Assembly (NCBI RefSeq): GCF_042432905.1
Contig: NZ_JBHLWI010000023.1
Coordinates: forward strand, 1-33,630
DNA length: 33,630 nucleotides
Reading direction: 5' to 3'
From: Fontibacter flavus
GTDB lineage: Bacteria > Bacteroidota > Bacteroidia > Cytophagales > Cyclobacteriaceae
The notes below the pieces were generated by a model. It saw nothing but the letters and a program-made list of their open reading frames with translations. It did no database searches and was not told the origin of the DNA. Within the stretch, counting starts at the first letter, position 1, and each line of letters opens with the position of its first letter. Positions 18,523-26,842 of this stretch are shown here, piece by piece. Made by a program: the position numbers and the translations under genes.

Positions 18523-19863
18523 ATGCAAAATAACCCTAAACCTATGAAAAACTCAGGAAATAATCCCAGAAGGGATTTCTTAAAGGCTTCCGCCCTAGTG
18601 GCAGGAGGCATGATCATTCAGCCATTGTCGATCCCGAGAGCGTATGCGACTGGCTCAGATGAAATTAAGTTAGCCGTAATAGGATGTGGTGGCAGAGGTA
18701 CAGGAGCTGTTTTTCAGGCTTTTGAAACAGGGCACAACATCAAATTGGTCGCTATGGCAGATGCTTTCCGTGACAGGATAGACAAAAGTTATGAGCCCAT
18801 TTTTGGCAAGTATGGGAAAGATAAGGTGGATGTTCCTGAAGCAAGGAAATTTGTGGGATTTGAAGGATATAAAGAAGCAATCAAACTCGCTGATGTAGTG
18901 ATTTTAGCAGCACCTCCGGGATTCAGACCTGATCATTTTGAGGAAGCTGTGAAGCAAGGCAAACAGATTTTTATGGAGAAACCAGTAGCCACTGATGCTG
19001 CCGGTATCAGAAAAGTTCTCGCTGCTGCCGAAGAAGCCAAAAAGAAAAAACTGAATGTAGTGGTAGGGCTTCAGCGTCATTATCAGGACAATTACCGCGA
19101 GACCATCAAAAGAATCCATGGTGGGGCAATCGGAGATATTGTTGGCGGACAAGTATATTGGAATGATGGAGGTGTTTGGGTTAATCCAAGACAGGCAGGG
19201 CAGACTGAAATGGAATATCAGATGAGAAACTGGTATTATTTCAACTGGCTTTGCGGAGATCACATAGTAGAGCAGCATGTTCATAACCTGGATGTGGCCA
19301 ACTGGGTGAAAAACAGCTATCCGGTGAAAGCCTATGGCACAGGAGGCAGACAGGTAAGGACAGGAAAAGATCACGGAGAGATATTTGACCACCATTCTGT
19401 TACGTTTACCTATGCGGACGGGACAGTGATTTTCAGTGAATGCCGTCATTTTCCTGGTGCTACCAATCGGGTTGATGAGCGTTTCCAGGGAACCAAAGGA
19501 ACGGCTTATTTGAGTGCAGGAAATCATGGAGTTTTGACAGAGTATGGAGGTAAAGAGATATATAATCATAACAGGGACAATAACCGTAATCCTTATCAAG
19601 TGGAGCACGATGAACTGTTTGATGCCATAGTCAAAGGAGAATACCGATTTGCAGATGCCGAAAACGGAGCAAAAAGTACCATGACAGCTATTTTGGGAAG
19701 GTATGCAAGTTATTCAGGAAAGGAAATTTCTTGGGAAGAGGCTCTGAATTCAAATATCAGTTTAATGCCGGATGTGCTGGCTTGGGATGCCATGCCAAAA
19801 GTACTTCCTAATGAAGACGGATTTTATCCTTATGCAATTCCAGGGAAAACAAAGGTGATTTAA
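18523..19863 (+). CDS. Tat-exported Gfo/Idh/MocA-family oxidoreductase
   Basis: 446 residues from ATG 18523; Met 8 (18544) is an alternative start. A twin-arginine signal (NPRRDFLKAS, then hydrophobic to about 42) sends the folded, cofactor-loaded protein to the periplasm. The Rossmann motif VIGCGGRGTG lies at 52-61 and the catalytic-lysine motif EKP at 152-154. The later GDHIVEQHVHNLDVANW motif is typical of the exported Bacteroidota/Planctomycetes branch. Expected chemistry is NAD(P)-linked oxidation or reduction of a sugar or cyclitol; substrate unknown. The TIM-barrel isomerase follows directly after its TAA, a pairing seen in 3-keto-sugar pathways, so a sugar-oxidising step on material imported by SusCD is a reasonable inference. 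Confidence 0.92.
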   Translation: MQNNPKPMKNSGNNPRRDFLKASALVAGGMIIQPLSIPRAYATGSDEIKLAVIGCGGRGTGAVFQAFETGHNIKLVAMADAFRDRIDKSYEPIFGKYGKDKVDVPEARKFVGFEGYKEAIKLADVVILAAPPGFRPDHFEEAVKQGKQIFMEKPVATDAAGIRKVLAAAEEAKKKKLNVVVGLQRHYQDNYRETIKRIHGGAIGDIVGGQVYWNDGGVWVNPRQAGQTEMEYQMRNWYYFNWLCGDHIVEQHVHNLDVANWVKNSYPVKAYGTGGRQVRTGKDHGEIFDHHSVTFTYADGTVIFSECRHFPGATNRVDERFQGTKGTAYLSAGNHGVLTEYGGKEIYNHNRDNNRNPYQVEHDELFDAIVKGEYRFADAENGAKSTMTAILGRYASYSGKEISWEEALNSNISLMPDVLAWDAMPKVLPNEDGFYPYAIPGKTKVI

Positions 19864-20781
19864 ATGAAAAGGAGAAATTTTATCAAAAACATTGGCCTAG
19901 GTAGTGCGGCAGCGGCATTTACCGTAGGCCAAGGTATAGAGGCATTAGCTGCTGACAAAATTGAAAGCAATCCCTTCAATCTGGATTACGCCCCACATTT
20001 TGGGATGTTCAAAGGGCATTCAGGGGATGATCTGGTGGATCAGTTGAAGTTCATGGCAGACCAAGGTTTTCGCTCTTTGGAAGATAATGGACTGTTGGGA
20101 AGGTCTGTGGAAGACCAAAACAGGATTGGGCAAACTTTGGAACAGCTGGGGATGAGAATGGGGGTTTTTGTAGTGGATGGTGGTGACAACTGGAAGGTTT
20201 CACTCACCACTGGAAAACAGGAGTTTATAGATAATTTCGTCAATACCTGTAAGCGTTCGGTGGAAGCAGCCAAGCGCGTCAATGCTACCTGGGCCACAGT
20301 AGTACCTGGCTTTTTTGAAAGAAGATTGCCTCTTGGTGTTCAGACCGGTCATGTCATTGAGGCATTAAAAAGAGGTGCGGAAATCTTTGAACCCCATGGA
20401 TTGGTGATGGTGCTGGAACCATTAAGTGATACGCCAGAACTTTTTTTAAGACATTCTGACCAGAGTTTTGCGATTTGTAAGGCAGTAGGTAGTCCATCTT
20501 GTAAAATTCTTTACGATATTTACCATATGCAGCGCAATGAGGGTAACCTTATTCCCAATATGGAACTCTGCTGGGACGAAATCGCCTATATACAGATCGG
20601 AGATAATCCGGGAAGGAAAGAACCTGGAACTGGTGAAATCAATTACCAGAATGTCTTCAAATATATAGATGAAAAAGGTTATAAAGGTATTTTGGGAATG
20701 GAGCATGGCAATACGCTACGGGGCAAAGAAGGTGAGCAGGCCTTGATTGCTGCTTATAGAAAAGCTGATCAATTTAAATGA
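19864..20781 (+). CDS. Tat-exported TIM-barrel sugar isomerase/epimerase (hydroxypyruvate-isomerase-like)
   Basis: 305 residues. The start follows the previous stop codon with no gap. A Tat signal (MKRRNFIKNIG, then an Ala/Gly-rich core ending ALAA) predicts export. The xylose-isomerase-like TIM barrel retains the expected metal and catalytic residues: E185 in VLEPL, D218 and H221 in YDIYHMQ, E280 in GMEHG. The DIYHMQ motif is shared with hydroxypyruvate isomerase and OtnI, but export makes a role in free hydroxypyruvate metabolism doubtful. An isomerase or epimerase acting on the product of the neighbouring oxidoreductase is more likely. The next gene overlaps its stop codon by 4 bases (ATGA). 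Confidence 0.9.
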   Translation: MKRRNFIKNIGLGSAAAAFTVGQGIEALAADKIESNPFNLDYAPHFGMFKGHSGDDLVDQLKFMADQGFRSLEDNGLLGRSVEDQNRIGQTLEQLGMRMGVFVVDGGDNWKVSLTTGKQEFIDNFVNTCKRSVEAAKRVNATWATVVPGFFERRLPLGVQTGHVIEALKRGAEIFEPHGLVMVLEPLSDTPELFLRHSDQSFAICKAVGSPSCKILYDIYHMQRNEGNLIPNMELCWDEIAYIQIGDNPGRKEPGTGEINYQNVFKYIDEKGYKGILGMEHGNTLRGKEGEQALIAAYRKADQFK

Positions 20782-21812
20782 GAAATTTCCATTTATTGCT
20801 TACACTAGTAATTCTTATTTTCTCCTGTGAACAGAGAGAAAAAAAATCTATTATAGAACGGCCTTCAGGGTGGGAATTGGTAGAAACACCTGTCAGTTCC
20901 TCCCTTAGGGGGCTTTCCCCGGTGACTGATAATATAGTGTGGGCAAGTGGTTCGGGAGGTGTATGGCTGAGGACATTGGACGGAGGAATTTCGTGGGAGA
21001 CAGGAATCATAGATGGTCTCGACTCGGTGGATTTCAGAGATATTGAAGCTTTTAATGCCACTACTGCTGTAGCCGTTGCTGCTGGCCAGCCGGCTGTCAT
21101 CTACAAGACCAAAGATGGCGGAAAGAGCTGGCAGAAGGTTTATCAGGGAGAAGAGTCTGATTTTTTTGATGGAGTCGCCTTTCATAAAAACAGGGGAGTT
21201 GTCTATGGTGATGCGGTAGATGGTAAATGGAGATTGCTGATGAGCAATGATCAAGGTGATTCGTGGAAGGCTATTGAAACCAGTCCAAAGGCATTTGCCG
21301 GTGCGGGTTCATTTGCTGCCAGTGGGTCAGGGATTTTGGTGAGAGAAGATGATGTTTGGTTCGCCAGTGGAGGAAGCCAAAGTAATATTTACCATTCTCC
21401 TGATAAAGGAATGAGCTGGTCAATTTATCCCACACCCATTATCCAGGGAGAGGCTTCTCAGGGAATATTTTCCATCACACAGTTAAGCAGGCATATTTTA
21501 TTTGCGGTTGGGGGAGATTTTTTACAGGAAGGACTTACGGAGAAGAACGCGATGATTTCCCAAGATGATGGGAAAACCTGGTCGCTGATTGAAGGAAACC
21601 CTCCTTCAGGTTACAGGTCAGGGGTTACCTTTTTCCCTTTCCATCATTGGCTGATTGCTGTTGGTCCGAATGGATCTGATTTTTCAAAAAATGGCGGGCA
21701 TGACTGGGAAAGGTTTTCCGAAGAAGGATTCCATTCAGTTTTTCTGGATAAGTCACAAAGAAGTGTATGGGCCTCAGGTGCAAAGGGCAAAATTGCCAAA
21801 CTTAGATTCTAA
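20778..21812 (+). CDS. Asp-box (Ycf48-like/sialidase-fold) lipoprotein
   Basis: 344 residues. A lipoprotein signal ends in LIFSC (Cys 17). Six Asp-box motifs are spread along the chain (LDGGISW, KDGGKSW, NDQGDSW, PDKGMSW, QDDGKTW, KNGGHDW), giving one six- or seven-bladed propeller without other domains. It overlaps the isomerase gene by ATGA and ends the run. Often annotated as oxidoreductase or photosystem II stability factor; neither name is supported here. It may be a binding or scaffold protein for the periplasmic enzymes. It shares its fold with the larger T9SS protein at 1585-4386, but the two are not close in domain layout. Confidence 0.85.
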   Translation: MRNFHLLLTLVILIFSCEQREKKSIIERPSGWELVETPVSSSLRGLSPVTDNIVWASGSGGVWLRTLDGGISWETGIIDGLDSVDFRDIEAFNATTAVAVAAGQPAVIYKTKDGGKSWQKVYQGEESDFFDGVAFHKNRGVVYGDAVDGKWRLLMSNDQGDSWKAIETSPKAFAGAGSFAASGSGILVREDDVWFASGGSQSNIYHSPDKGMSWSIYPTPIIQGEASQGIFSITQLSRHILFAVGGDFLQEGLTEKNAMISQDDGKTWSLIEGNPPSGYRSGVTFFPFHHWLIAVGPNGSDFSKNGGHDWERFSEEGFHSVFLDKSQRSVWASGAKGKIAKLRF

Positions 21813-21837
21813 TCCCTAAAAAAGCGCTCTTGATCTT

Positions 21838-21876
21838 AAAAAAACTGAAAAAAATCATACTATTTTTTTCAGTTGA
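21838..21876 (+). terminator. AT-rich stem-loop after the Asp-box lipoprotein gene
   Basis: A perfect 13-bp stem pairs AACTGAAAAAAAT (21843-21855) with ATTTTTTTCAGTT (21862-21874) around a 6-base loop. The T-run lies inside the stem, and only a short T-rich stretch follows, so it is a plausible but not classical terminator. It may also work in the opposite direction. Confidence 0.55.
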
Positions 21877-21880
21877 TTTA

Positions 21881-21909
21881 TTGAATCCGCCCATCTTGTA
21901 TTATCTTTA
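21881..21909 (+). promoter_or_regulatory. Candidate promoter for the HisA-like gene
   Basis: TTG (21881-21883) is followed after 18 bases by TATCTTTA (21902-21909), one base off the Bacteroidota TAnnTTTG box and within the usual spacing. It lies about 75 bases before the start codon at 21983, just beyond the stem-loop ending the previous run. Confidence 0.4.
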
Positions 21910-21982
21910 GTATTTCGAGAGGACCTATTTACGAAAAAGGCATTCCACCCATTTTAGTTACTAAAGCGATAAATTCTTTACC

Positions 21983-22723
21983 ATGTTTGATATTATACCA
22001 TCCATTTGGCTCATTAACGGCAAATGTGTCCGCCTTAAAAGAGGAGATTTTGCAACACAGGAAGTGATTTCCAACAACCCTCTTGAGATTGCCCAGGCTT
22101 TCGAGGATCATGGCATTAGATGGCTGCATCTGGTCGATCTTGATGGCGCCAGAAGGGGCGAACCCAAAAATTACCATATCCTGGAAGCAATTGCTGGATA
22201 TACCAATCTGAAGATTGACTTTACCGGTGGGATCTCCACAGATGGAGATGTACTCAAGAGTTTTGAACACGGTGCTCACGCCATTACTGCAGCTTCAGTT
22301 GCCGCTTCATTCCCAGAACGTTTTGCGCAATGGATCATGTCTTATGGACGGGAAAAAATCAATTTGGCTGCGGATACCAGCCCGGAAGACTTTAAGATTA
22401 AAGTGAATGGCTGGACTAAAAACACAAAAATTGATTTATTCGATCACATAGAGTTTTTCTATGACAGAGGTCTAAAATACCTCAAATGCTCCGATGTAAC
22501 CAGAGACGGTGTAATGGAGGGGCCTAATTTTGACATGTATAAGGAGATAATAGAAAGATTTCCCACTATCAGGTTGGCTGCCAGTGGCGGTGTTCGGAAT
22601 ACTGATGATTTCAGAAGATTGAAAGAATTGGGAGTAACTGCAGTAGTATTCGGGAGGGCCTATTATGAGGGAATTATCACCCTAAAAGATTTGGATAAGT
22701 TTATGGCTGAGTATGGCCATTAA
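21983..22723 (+). CDS. HisA-like TIM-barrel protein with catalytic Asp replaced by Trp
   Basis: 246 residues, full HisA length. HisA features present: DLDGA (52-56), DFTGG (79-83, first phosphate loop), LAAD (D131), TRDG (D175), ASGG (200-203) and FGRAYYEG (223-230). The first-strand motif, normally IPAIDxxxGKxVRL, reads IPSIWLINGKCVRL, so the Asp that serves as general base in HisA (D7/D8) is Trp 9 (codon TGG). Normal isomerisation of ProFAR is therefore doubtful. There are no other histidine genes nearby; it has its own candidate promoter and a terminator. I infer a paralog with a changed reaction or a binding role rather than the pathway enzyme, so I give no symbol. A real hisA should exist elsewhere in the genome. 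Confidence 0.85.
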   Translation: MFDIIPSIWLINGKCVRLKRGDFATQEVISNNPLEIAQAFEDHGIRWLHLVDLDGARRGEPKNYHILEAIAGYTNLKIDFTGGISTDGDVLKSFEHGAHAITAASVAASFPERFAQWIMSYGREKINLAADTSPEDFKIKVNGWTKNTKIDLFDHIEFFYDRGLKYLKCSDVTRDGVMEGPNFDMYKEIIERFPTIRLAASGGVRNTDDFRRLKELGVTAVVFGRAYYEGIITLKDLDKFMAEYGH

Positions 22724-22757
22724 AAAAAAGAGGTTGTCAAAAGACAGCCTCTTTTTT
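22724..22757. terminator. Bidirectional Rho-independent terminator
   Basis: A 12-bp stem pairs AAAGAGGTTGTC with GACAGCCTCTTT (one G-T wobble) around a 4-base loop, with A-run before and T-run after. It sits between the convergent HisA-like (plus) and serine hydrolase (minus) genes and can serve both. Confidence 0.88.
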
Positions 22758-22789
22758 ATTGTATTTTTCGTTTTTGAGCAATTTTACTG

Positions 22790-24037
22790 TTAATTACCAG
22801 TGTAGTCGATCCTAAACGCTGACAAATCCGCTTGTCTTTGCTTTTTCCTTTTCAGTTCCAATTGATAAAGATACTCACCCAGTTCGGTAAAAAACGGGAA
22901 GGCTATTTCTTCATACTCATAGGTGTCATCATTGAGCGTCTCGTTCTGATTGGTATAAATAATGGCAGAAACGAAAAACTCAATTCCTGTTTCAAAATCT
23001 ATAAAGTAGGATCCATCCAAAAGATGGCCATAAGCATTTCCGGTTTTGTTGAAAATCCTGAAATTGGAGGGAATGGAATCTTCATCTGTACCGAATTTGA
23101 AAAATTTTGAATAGCTGTCATAATACTCCGGAAGGTCATAATTTGGATACTCACTTTCCCGAGGGAGCATGGACATGTATTTCAAAATAAAATCTTTATC
23201 CGTTTCGGTAATTTTAAACCTTTGATCTGGCGTAAATTTTTCTGGAAATATGATCCTTTGAAGTGTGCCGTGGAGGTCTGTTAAGGCATATTTGTTTTTG
23301 AAAGTAAAATCCATTGGAGACTCAATCAATTTTCCACCACTATAAAATGCTTTTCCCACCGTTGGGTGGTCTTCGTTTTGGTAAATGGATTCAGTATGAC
23401 GGGCAGGTATTTGCAGGAGGGTATCACCCATCTGGTTTATAAAGGTAACAGGATTGAAGTGCCTGTTTTCTTCTTCACTCATGGGCATACTTAATCTATG
23501 ATTGATGACCGTATGGAGCAGTCCTTTTTCTTTTAATTTTCTATTGATATAATCTTGTCCCAATAATTCATAAAGACGGTTGTAGGCATCATTATCACTG
23601 ACGAGTAATATCTTTTTAATATAATGTGCAATGCTTGGATAAAAATTGGCCGCAGTACTGTCATATTCAGCAGGTATTTGGGATTCCCTCACGGCTCCAC
23701 TGAGCATGATGCTTTCTGGATGGATTCCATCTATTTCCTGTTCGTTGAGCCATTCCAATGCCAAAATAGCTATTGGGAGCTTGACTGTTGATGCTGGATA
23801 AAAATAGACTTGATCATTGAGATTGAAGTTGTAATCTTGAAAAGAGGGTTGATTACTTTCGTTTCGATCAATCTGTGTATATAAGATCTGTACCTGATAT
23901 ACATCTGGATTTTTTAATACCTTTTGGAGAATAGGAAAATCATCTGGAATATCGGAAAAGGGATCATCTGACTTTGTATGACAAGAATAGGTCAACAGAA
24001 AAGCCACAAATCCCAAAGTCTTTAGTAATTTCTTCAT
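22790..24037 (-). CDS. Class A beta-lactamase-like serine hydrolase, lipoprotein
   Basis: 415 residues. The signal peptide ends with a lipobox-like LTYSC (Cys 19). The penicillin-recognising fold is shown by S83-T-V-K86 (SxxK), S147-D-N149 (SDN) and K331-T-G333 (KTG), in the right order. The large inter-motif insertion and a length well above the roughly 290 residues of resistance enzymes argue for a housekeeping esterase or peptidase rather than a secreted beta-lactamase. The anchored location fits a role near peptidoglycan or in periplasmic ester/peptide hydrolysis. It is followed by the shared terminator. Confidence 0.88.
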   Translation of the reverse strand: MKKLLKTLGFVAFLLTYSCHTKSDDPFSDIPDDFPILQKVLKNPDVYQVQILYTQIDRNESNQPSFQDYNFNLNDQVYFYPASTVKLPIAILALEWLNEQEIDGIHPESIMLSGAVRESQIPAEYDSTAANFYPSIAHYIKKILLVSDNDAYNRLYELLGQDYINRKLKEKGLLHTVINHRLSMPMSEEENRHFNPVTFINQMGDTLLQIPARHTESIYQNEDHPTVGKAFYSGGKLIESPMDFTFKNKYALTDLHGTLQRIIFPEKFTPDQRFKITETDKDFILKYMSMLPRESEYPNYDLPEYYDSYSKFFKFGTDEDSIPSNFRIFNKTGNAYGHLLDGSYFIDFETGIEFFVSAIIYTNQNETLNDDTYEYEEIAFPFFTELGEYLYQLELKRKKQRQADLSAFRIDYTGN

Positions 24038-24094
24038 AGATGTGGTTTCTAGCTTAGATAGAAAGTTTTTAATACTCAGAATACATGCCTACAA

Positions 24095-25156
24095 CTATTG
24101 TTCAGCTATTTTTCTAAGGATTGAGGCAAGTTTGTCCAGATCAGCCTCCTCATGGTGCGCAGATAGGACAATCCGATTAGACCATGGATCTGTTGGTTCG
24201 GGATAGGGAAAAGAACTCACAATTATACCTTCATCTTCAAGTAGGCTCACCCATTTTCTGTTGGTAAAGGAATAAATTGGGAATCCCAATACGCCTTGGA
24301 TACCATCAATATTTCTGATCAATAAATTGAAATATTGAATATTGTGTTGAAGCTTTTCAAACCTTTCTTTAAAAATATTTTGTCCTTGTAAAAATGCCCA
24401 TAGATAAGCCTGAGGAGGAGGAGAGGCTGCCCTGAATGTTCTCCTGTTTGCCATCCCTATAATCGGCGTCATTTGTCCAATAGTAATCCCGGCTGGAATG
24501 CCGAGGCCTTTTCCCAAGGATCCAGCTACCAATAATTCAACGGGTAGGTATTTCCAACGGTTATAGGTACCAAAGATGGTGTCTCCTGTCGCTCCAAAAG
24601 CGTGGCTATCATCAATCAGAAATGTATATTGGTGCTTACGGTTCAGGTGCCCAATCCAGGAATAATCATGGACTGCTGGCTGAAGTGGGTCGGTCGCGTT
24701 CCCTAAAATCAAGATCCGTTGAGGTTTTAAAGTCTCTGCCATTTCCTGTACATAAGTGACCCAATCTCTGAAACTTTGATAATGGTCAGGATTAAGTTCA
24801 TCAGGAAGTATGGCCGGATGGGTGTCAGGCGCAACAAAAATATAATCGGTGTCATCCAACAGGTAATTGACTGTGGCATGACCCGCAAGATAACCGCTGC
24901 TCCAAACGAGGGCTTTGTCAGCTCCGGCTTTTTCTGAGAAAAATGCTTCAAACTGATCATAGATATCCATTCGGACATTGTTAATCCTGCTAAGCCCATG
25001 GTTAAGTCCCAATTGATGGATCCCTTGGATTACCAGGTCTTCTAATTCTTGATGTGAAGACAAGCCCAGATAGTCAGTACCACTGAAATAGAGATATTCT
25101 TTTTGATCTCTCTGGATGGTTCTCCCTATTTTGGATTGTAAATGGAATAAGCTCAT
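24095..25156 (-). CDS. AONS-like PLP-dependent acyltransferase/aminotransferase (alpha-oxoamine synthase type)
   Basis: 353 residues from the ATG at 25156; an upstream in-frame ATG at 25198 would add 14 residues, but family homology begins only near the YFSGTDYLGL segment, so the shorter form is preferred. Numbering below is from the longer form. PLP residues match 8-amino-7-oxononanoate synthase: H127 in DTHPA, D196 and H199 in DDSHAFG, and lysine K230 in GSLGKGLG. It is somewhat shorter than BioF and no biotin genes are adjacent. The lysine context differs from the usual SFGKAFG. It probably condenses an amino acid with an acyl donor, or is a related decarboxylating or transaminating enzyme; substrate unknown. 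Confidence 0.85.
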   Translation of the reverse strand: MSLFHLQSKIGRTIQRDQKEYLYFSGTDYLGLSSHQELEDLVIQGIHQLGLNHGLSRINNVRMDIYDQFEAFFSEKAGADKALVWSSGYLAGHATVNYLLDDTDYIFVAPDTHPAILPDELNPDHYQSFRDWVTYVQEMAETLKPQRILILGNATDPLQPAVHDYSWIGHLNRKHQYTFLIDDSHAFGATGDTIFGTYNRWKYLPVELLVAGSLGKGLGIPAGITIGQMTPIIGMANRRTFRAASPPPQAYLWAFLQGQNIFKERFEKLQHNIQYFNLLIRNIDGIQGVLGFPIYSFTNRKWVSLLEDEGIIVSSFPYPEPTDPWSNRIVLSAHHEEADLDKLASILRKIAEQ

Positions 25157-25273
25157 GAAATAATAAAGTAATGAGTCGAAAGAAATCGTAAAGGGCAATA
25201 ATAACCTTTCAATTAATCTATTCGGTATGAGAAATCCAATTATTCTTGATTAAATATATCACAATAATGGATT

Positions 25274-26743
25274 TCAATGTATTTTTTCACGATAAATCTG
25301 TCCAAATCTGTCTATTACCTCTATTTCCACTGTCTTTTGCGTTGAATTTGGATGGAAAAAGAACATATGGGCATTGCGTTGAGGACTTATCCATGGATGC
25401 TTTGCATCCGCTGGCCGGTTAGTGAAAAGTTGTATGGCCTTAGGGTCATAAGTCACCTCTTGTCTCGCTTCACCCATTCTTACCCCATTTTCTTTCCAAT
25501 AGACTTTCCACTCAGGGTCCCAGTTCCATATATTGACACAGTATTCTTCCGGAAAATCCGGATGTGCTCCGGGATTATACAGCCTAAACTGATGTGAACT
25601 TTCTTCACCTATTGCCTGATAGTGCCACGAAAGATTTTCTTTCATCTGATAGACCCCATATCCTTTTGGACTGCCATCATAGCAAAAATCAGCTGTCCAC
25701 CAAGCGCCGCTGATGGCTGCTGTATTATGTTCAAAAATATTAGTGTTGACATTGTTTTCGTTCCAGTGAACATGTCCTGAAATCAGGTGAACTTGATAAT
25801 CTTTCAAGATGCTGTATAGCACTTCACGATTGATAACCGATTCTTTATTGATATCCCTTCCAGAATTGAAGTTGACGACATTCGAATAGGTAGGGATATG
25901 AAGAAATACCACAAGCTCTGATCCTTTTTCTACATTTTTGAGATCTTGCTCCAGCCAAGATAATTGGGTTTCATCCAAGTAGCCGTAATATTGCTTATTT
26001 CCCAGAAAGAAAACATCCGAAAGTACCACATAGTGTTTCCCGCCTCTGTTGAAAGAATAATAAGCAGGACCGTATTGGTCTGAAAAAGGATATTGGCTTG
26101 CTTCATTGCTTCTGGCCTGAAGGTCAATGTCGTGATTACCCAGTACCTGAAAAAATGGAATTCCTGTCGATTTTATCCCTTGGTTGTATTTTTCAAATAG
26201 CTCAAACTCGTCAAACACCAAATCACCAAGACCTATTCCAAAAGTATTGGGATCCTGTAGTCTTTCCACAGTTTTTCTCAGATCTGAGCAGGACTCTTTG
26301 ATAAATTGATCTGCTTCTCCCGCACTTTGTACCTGAGGGTCAGCAATGGTAATAAAGTGATGGGATTTTTCAGAATTAGGATTCGGGGTGAGTTCAAAAT
26401 GAACTTCATTGATGGCTTTCCCAAAATCCAGTTTTCTAAAAAAATCAACTGATCCATTTTCCAAAATGTTGAAGCGATACCCCGAAGGATAGGAAAAGAA
26501 AACGAATGACCGATCTGTATAGAATTCAAAATTTCCGGAGGAATCTGTATAATAAATATACTTTCCATCAGACACGGCTACGTTTGAAATGCCTTTTCCT
26601 TGTGCGCTCAGTTTGCCTTTTACCTGGATGGAGTTGAAGTTTTTTTGCGGTTCAAAAGCTAAACTTGTCGCTGGCAATGCGAATAAGCTTCCCGCGATTA
26701 AACTACTGTTCTGTAAAAACTGTCTTCTATTGATTGGTTTCAT
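25274..26743 (-). CDS. Tat-exported calcineurin-like metallophosphoesterase
   Basis: 489 residues. A Tat-type signal (NRRQFLQNSS, hydrophobic to about 30) predicts export. An N-terminal beta domain (about 38-120) is followed by the metallophosphoesterase core: D135 in ADPQV, GD at 173-174, GNHD at 202-205, H282 in FLHIP and GHVH at 323-326. DPQ in place of the usual DxH is seen in this Bacteroidota branch. A C-terminal beta domain (about 380-489) contains NIWNWDPEWKVYW. The three-part layout matches the MetallophosN-Metallophos-MetallophosC families. The likely job is hydrolysis of a periplasmic phosphomonoester or diester; substrate unknown. Confidence 0.9.
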   Translation of the reverse strand: MKPINRRQFLQNSSLIAGSLFALPATSLAFEPQKNFNSIQVKGKLSAQGKGISNVAVSDGKYIYYTDSSGNFEFYTDRSFVFFSYPSGYRFNILENGSVDFFRKLDFGKAINEVHFELTPNPNSEKSHHFITIADPQVQSAGEADQFIKESCSDLRKTVERLQDPNTFGIGLGDLVFDEFELFEKYNQGIKSTGIPFFQVLGNHDIDLQARSNEASQYPFSDQYGPAYYSFNRGGKHYVVLSDVFFLGNKQYYGYLDETQLSWLEQDLKNVEKGSELVVFLHIPTYSNVVNFNSGRDINKESVINREVLYSILKDYQVHLISGHVHWNENNVNTNIFEHNTAAISGAWWTADFCYDGSPKGYGVYQMKENLSWHYQAIGEESSHQFRLYNPGAHPDFPEEYCVNIWNWDPEWKVYWKENGVRMGEARQEVTYDPKAIQLFTNRPADAKHPWISPQRNAHMFFFHPNSTQKTVEIEVIDRFGQIYREKIH

Positions 26744-26789
26744 TCTCAGTGTCTTCTGAAATCAATGGGCAATTTAGAGTTAAAAAGGG

Positions 26790-26822
26790 CATAAAAAAAG
26801 CCCCCAATTGCTTGAGGGCTTC
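26790..26822 (-). terminator. Rho-independent terminator of the Oar-like receptor gene
   Basis: AAGCCCCCAA (26798-26807) pairs with TTGAGGGCTT (26812-26821), one mismatch, 4-base loop. The A-run at 26793-26799 becomes the U-run on the minus strand, so it stops transcription from the receptor gene ending at 26843. Confidence 0.88.
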
Positions 26823-26842
26823 TGTAAGAGTAATGATTCAGA

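Noticed and set aside
18904..19608. 234-codon open frame on the minus strand inside the oxidoreductase gene
   Set aside because: It is fully antisense to a gene with clear family motifs, and its translation shows no recognisable domain.
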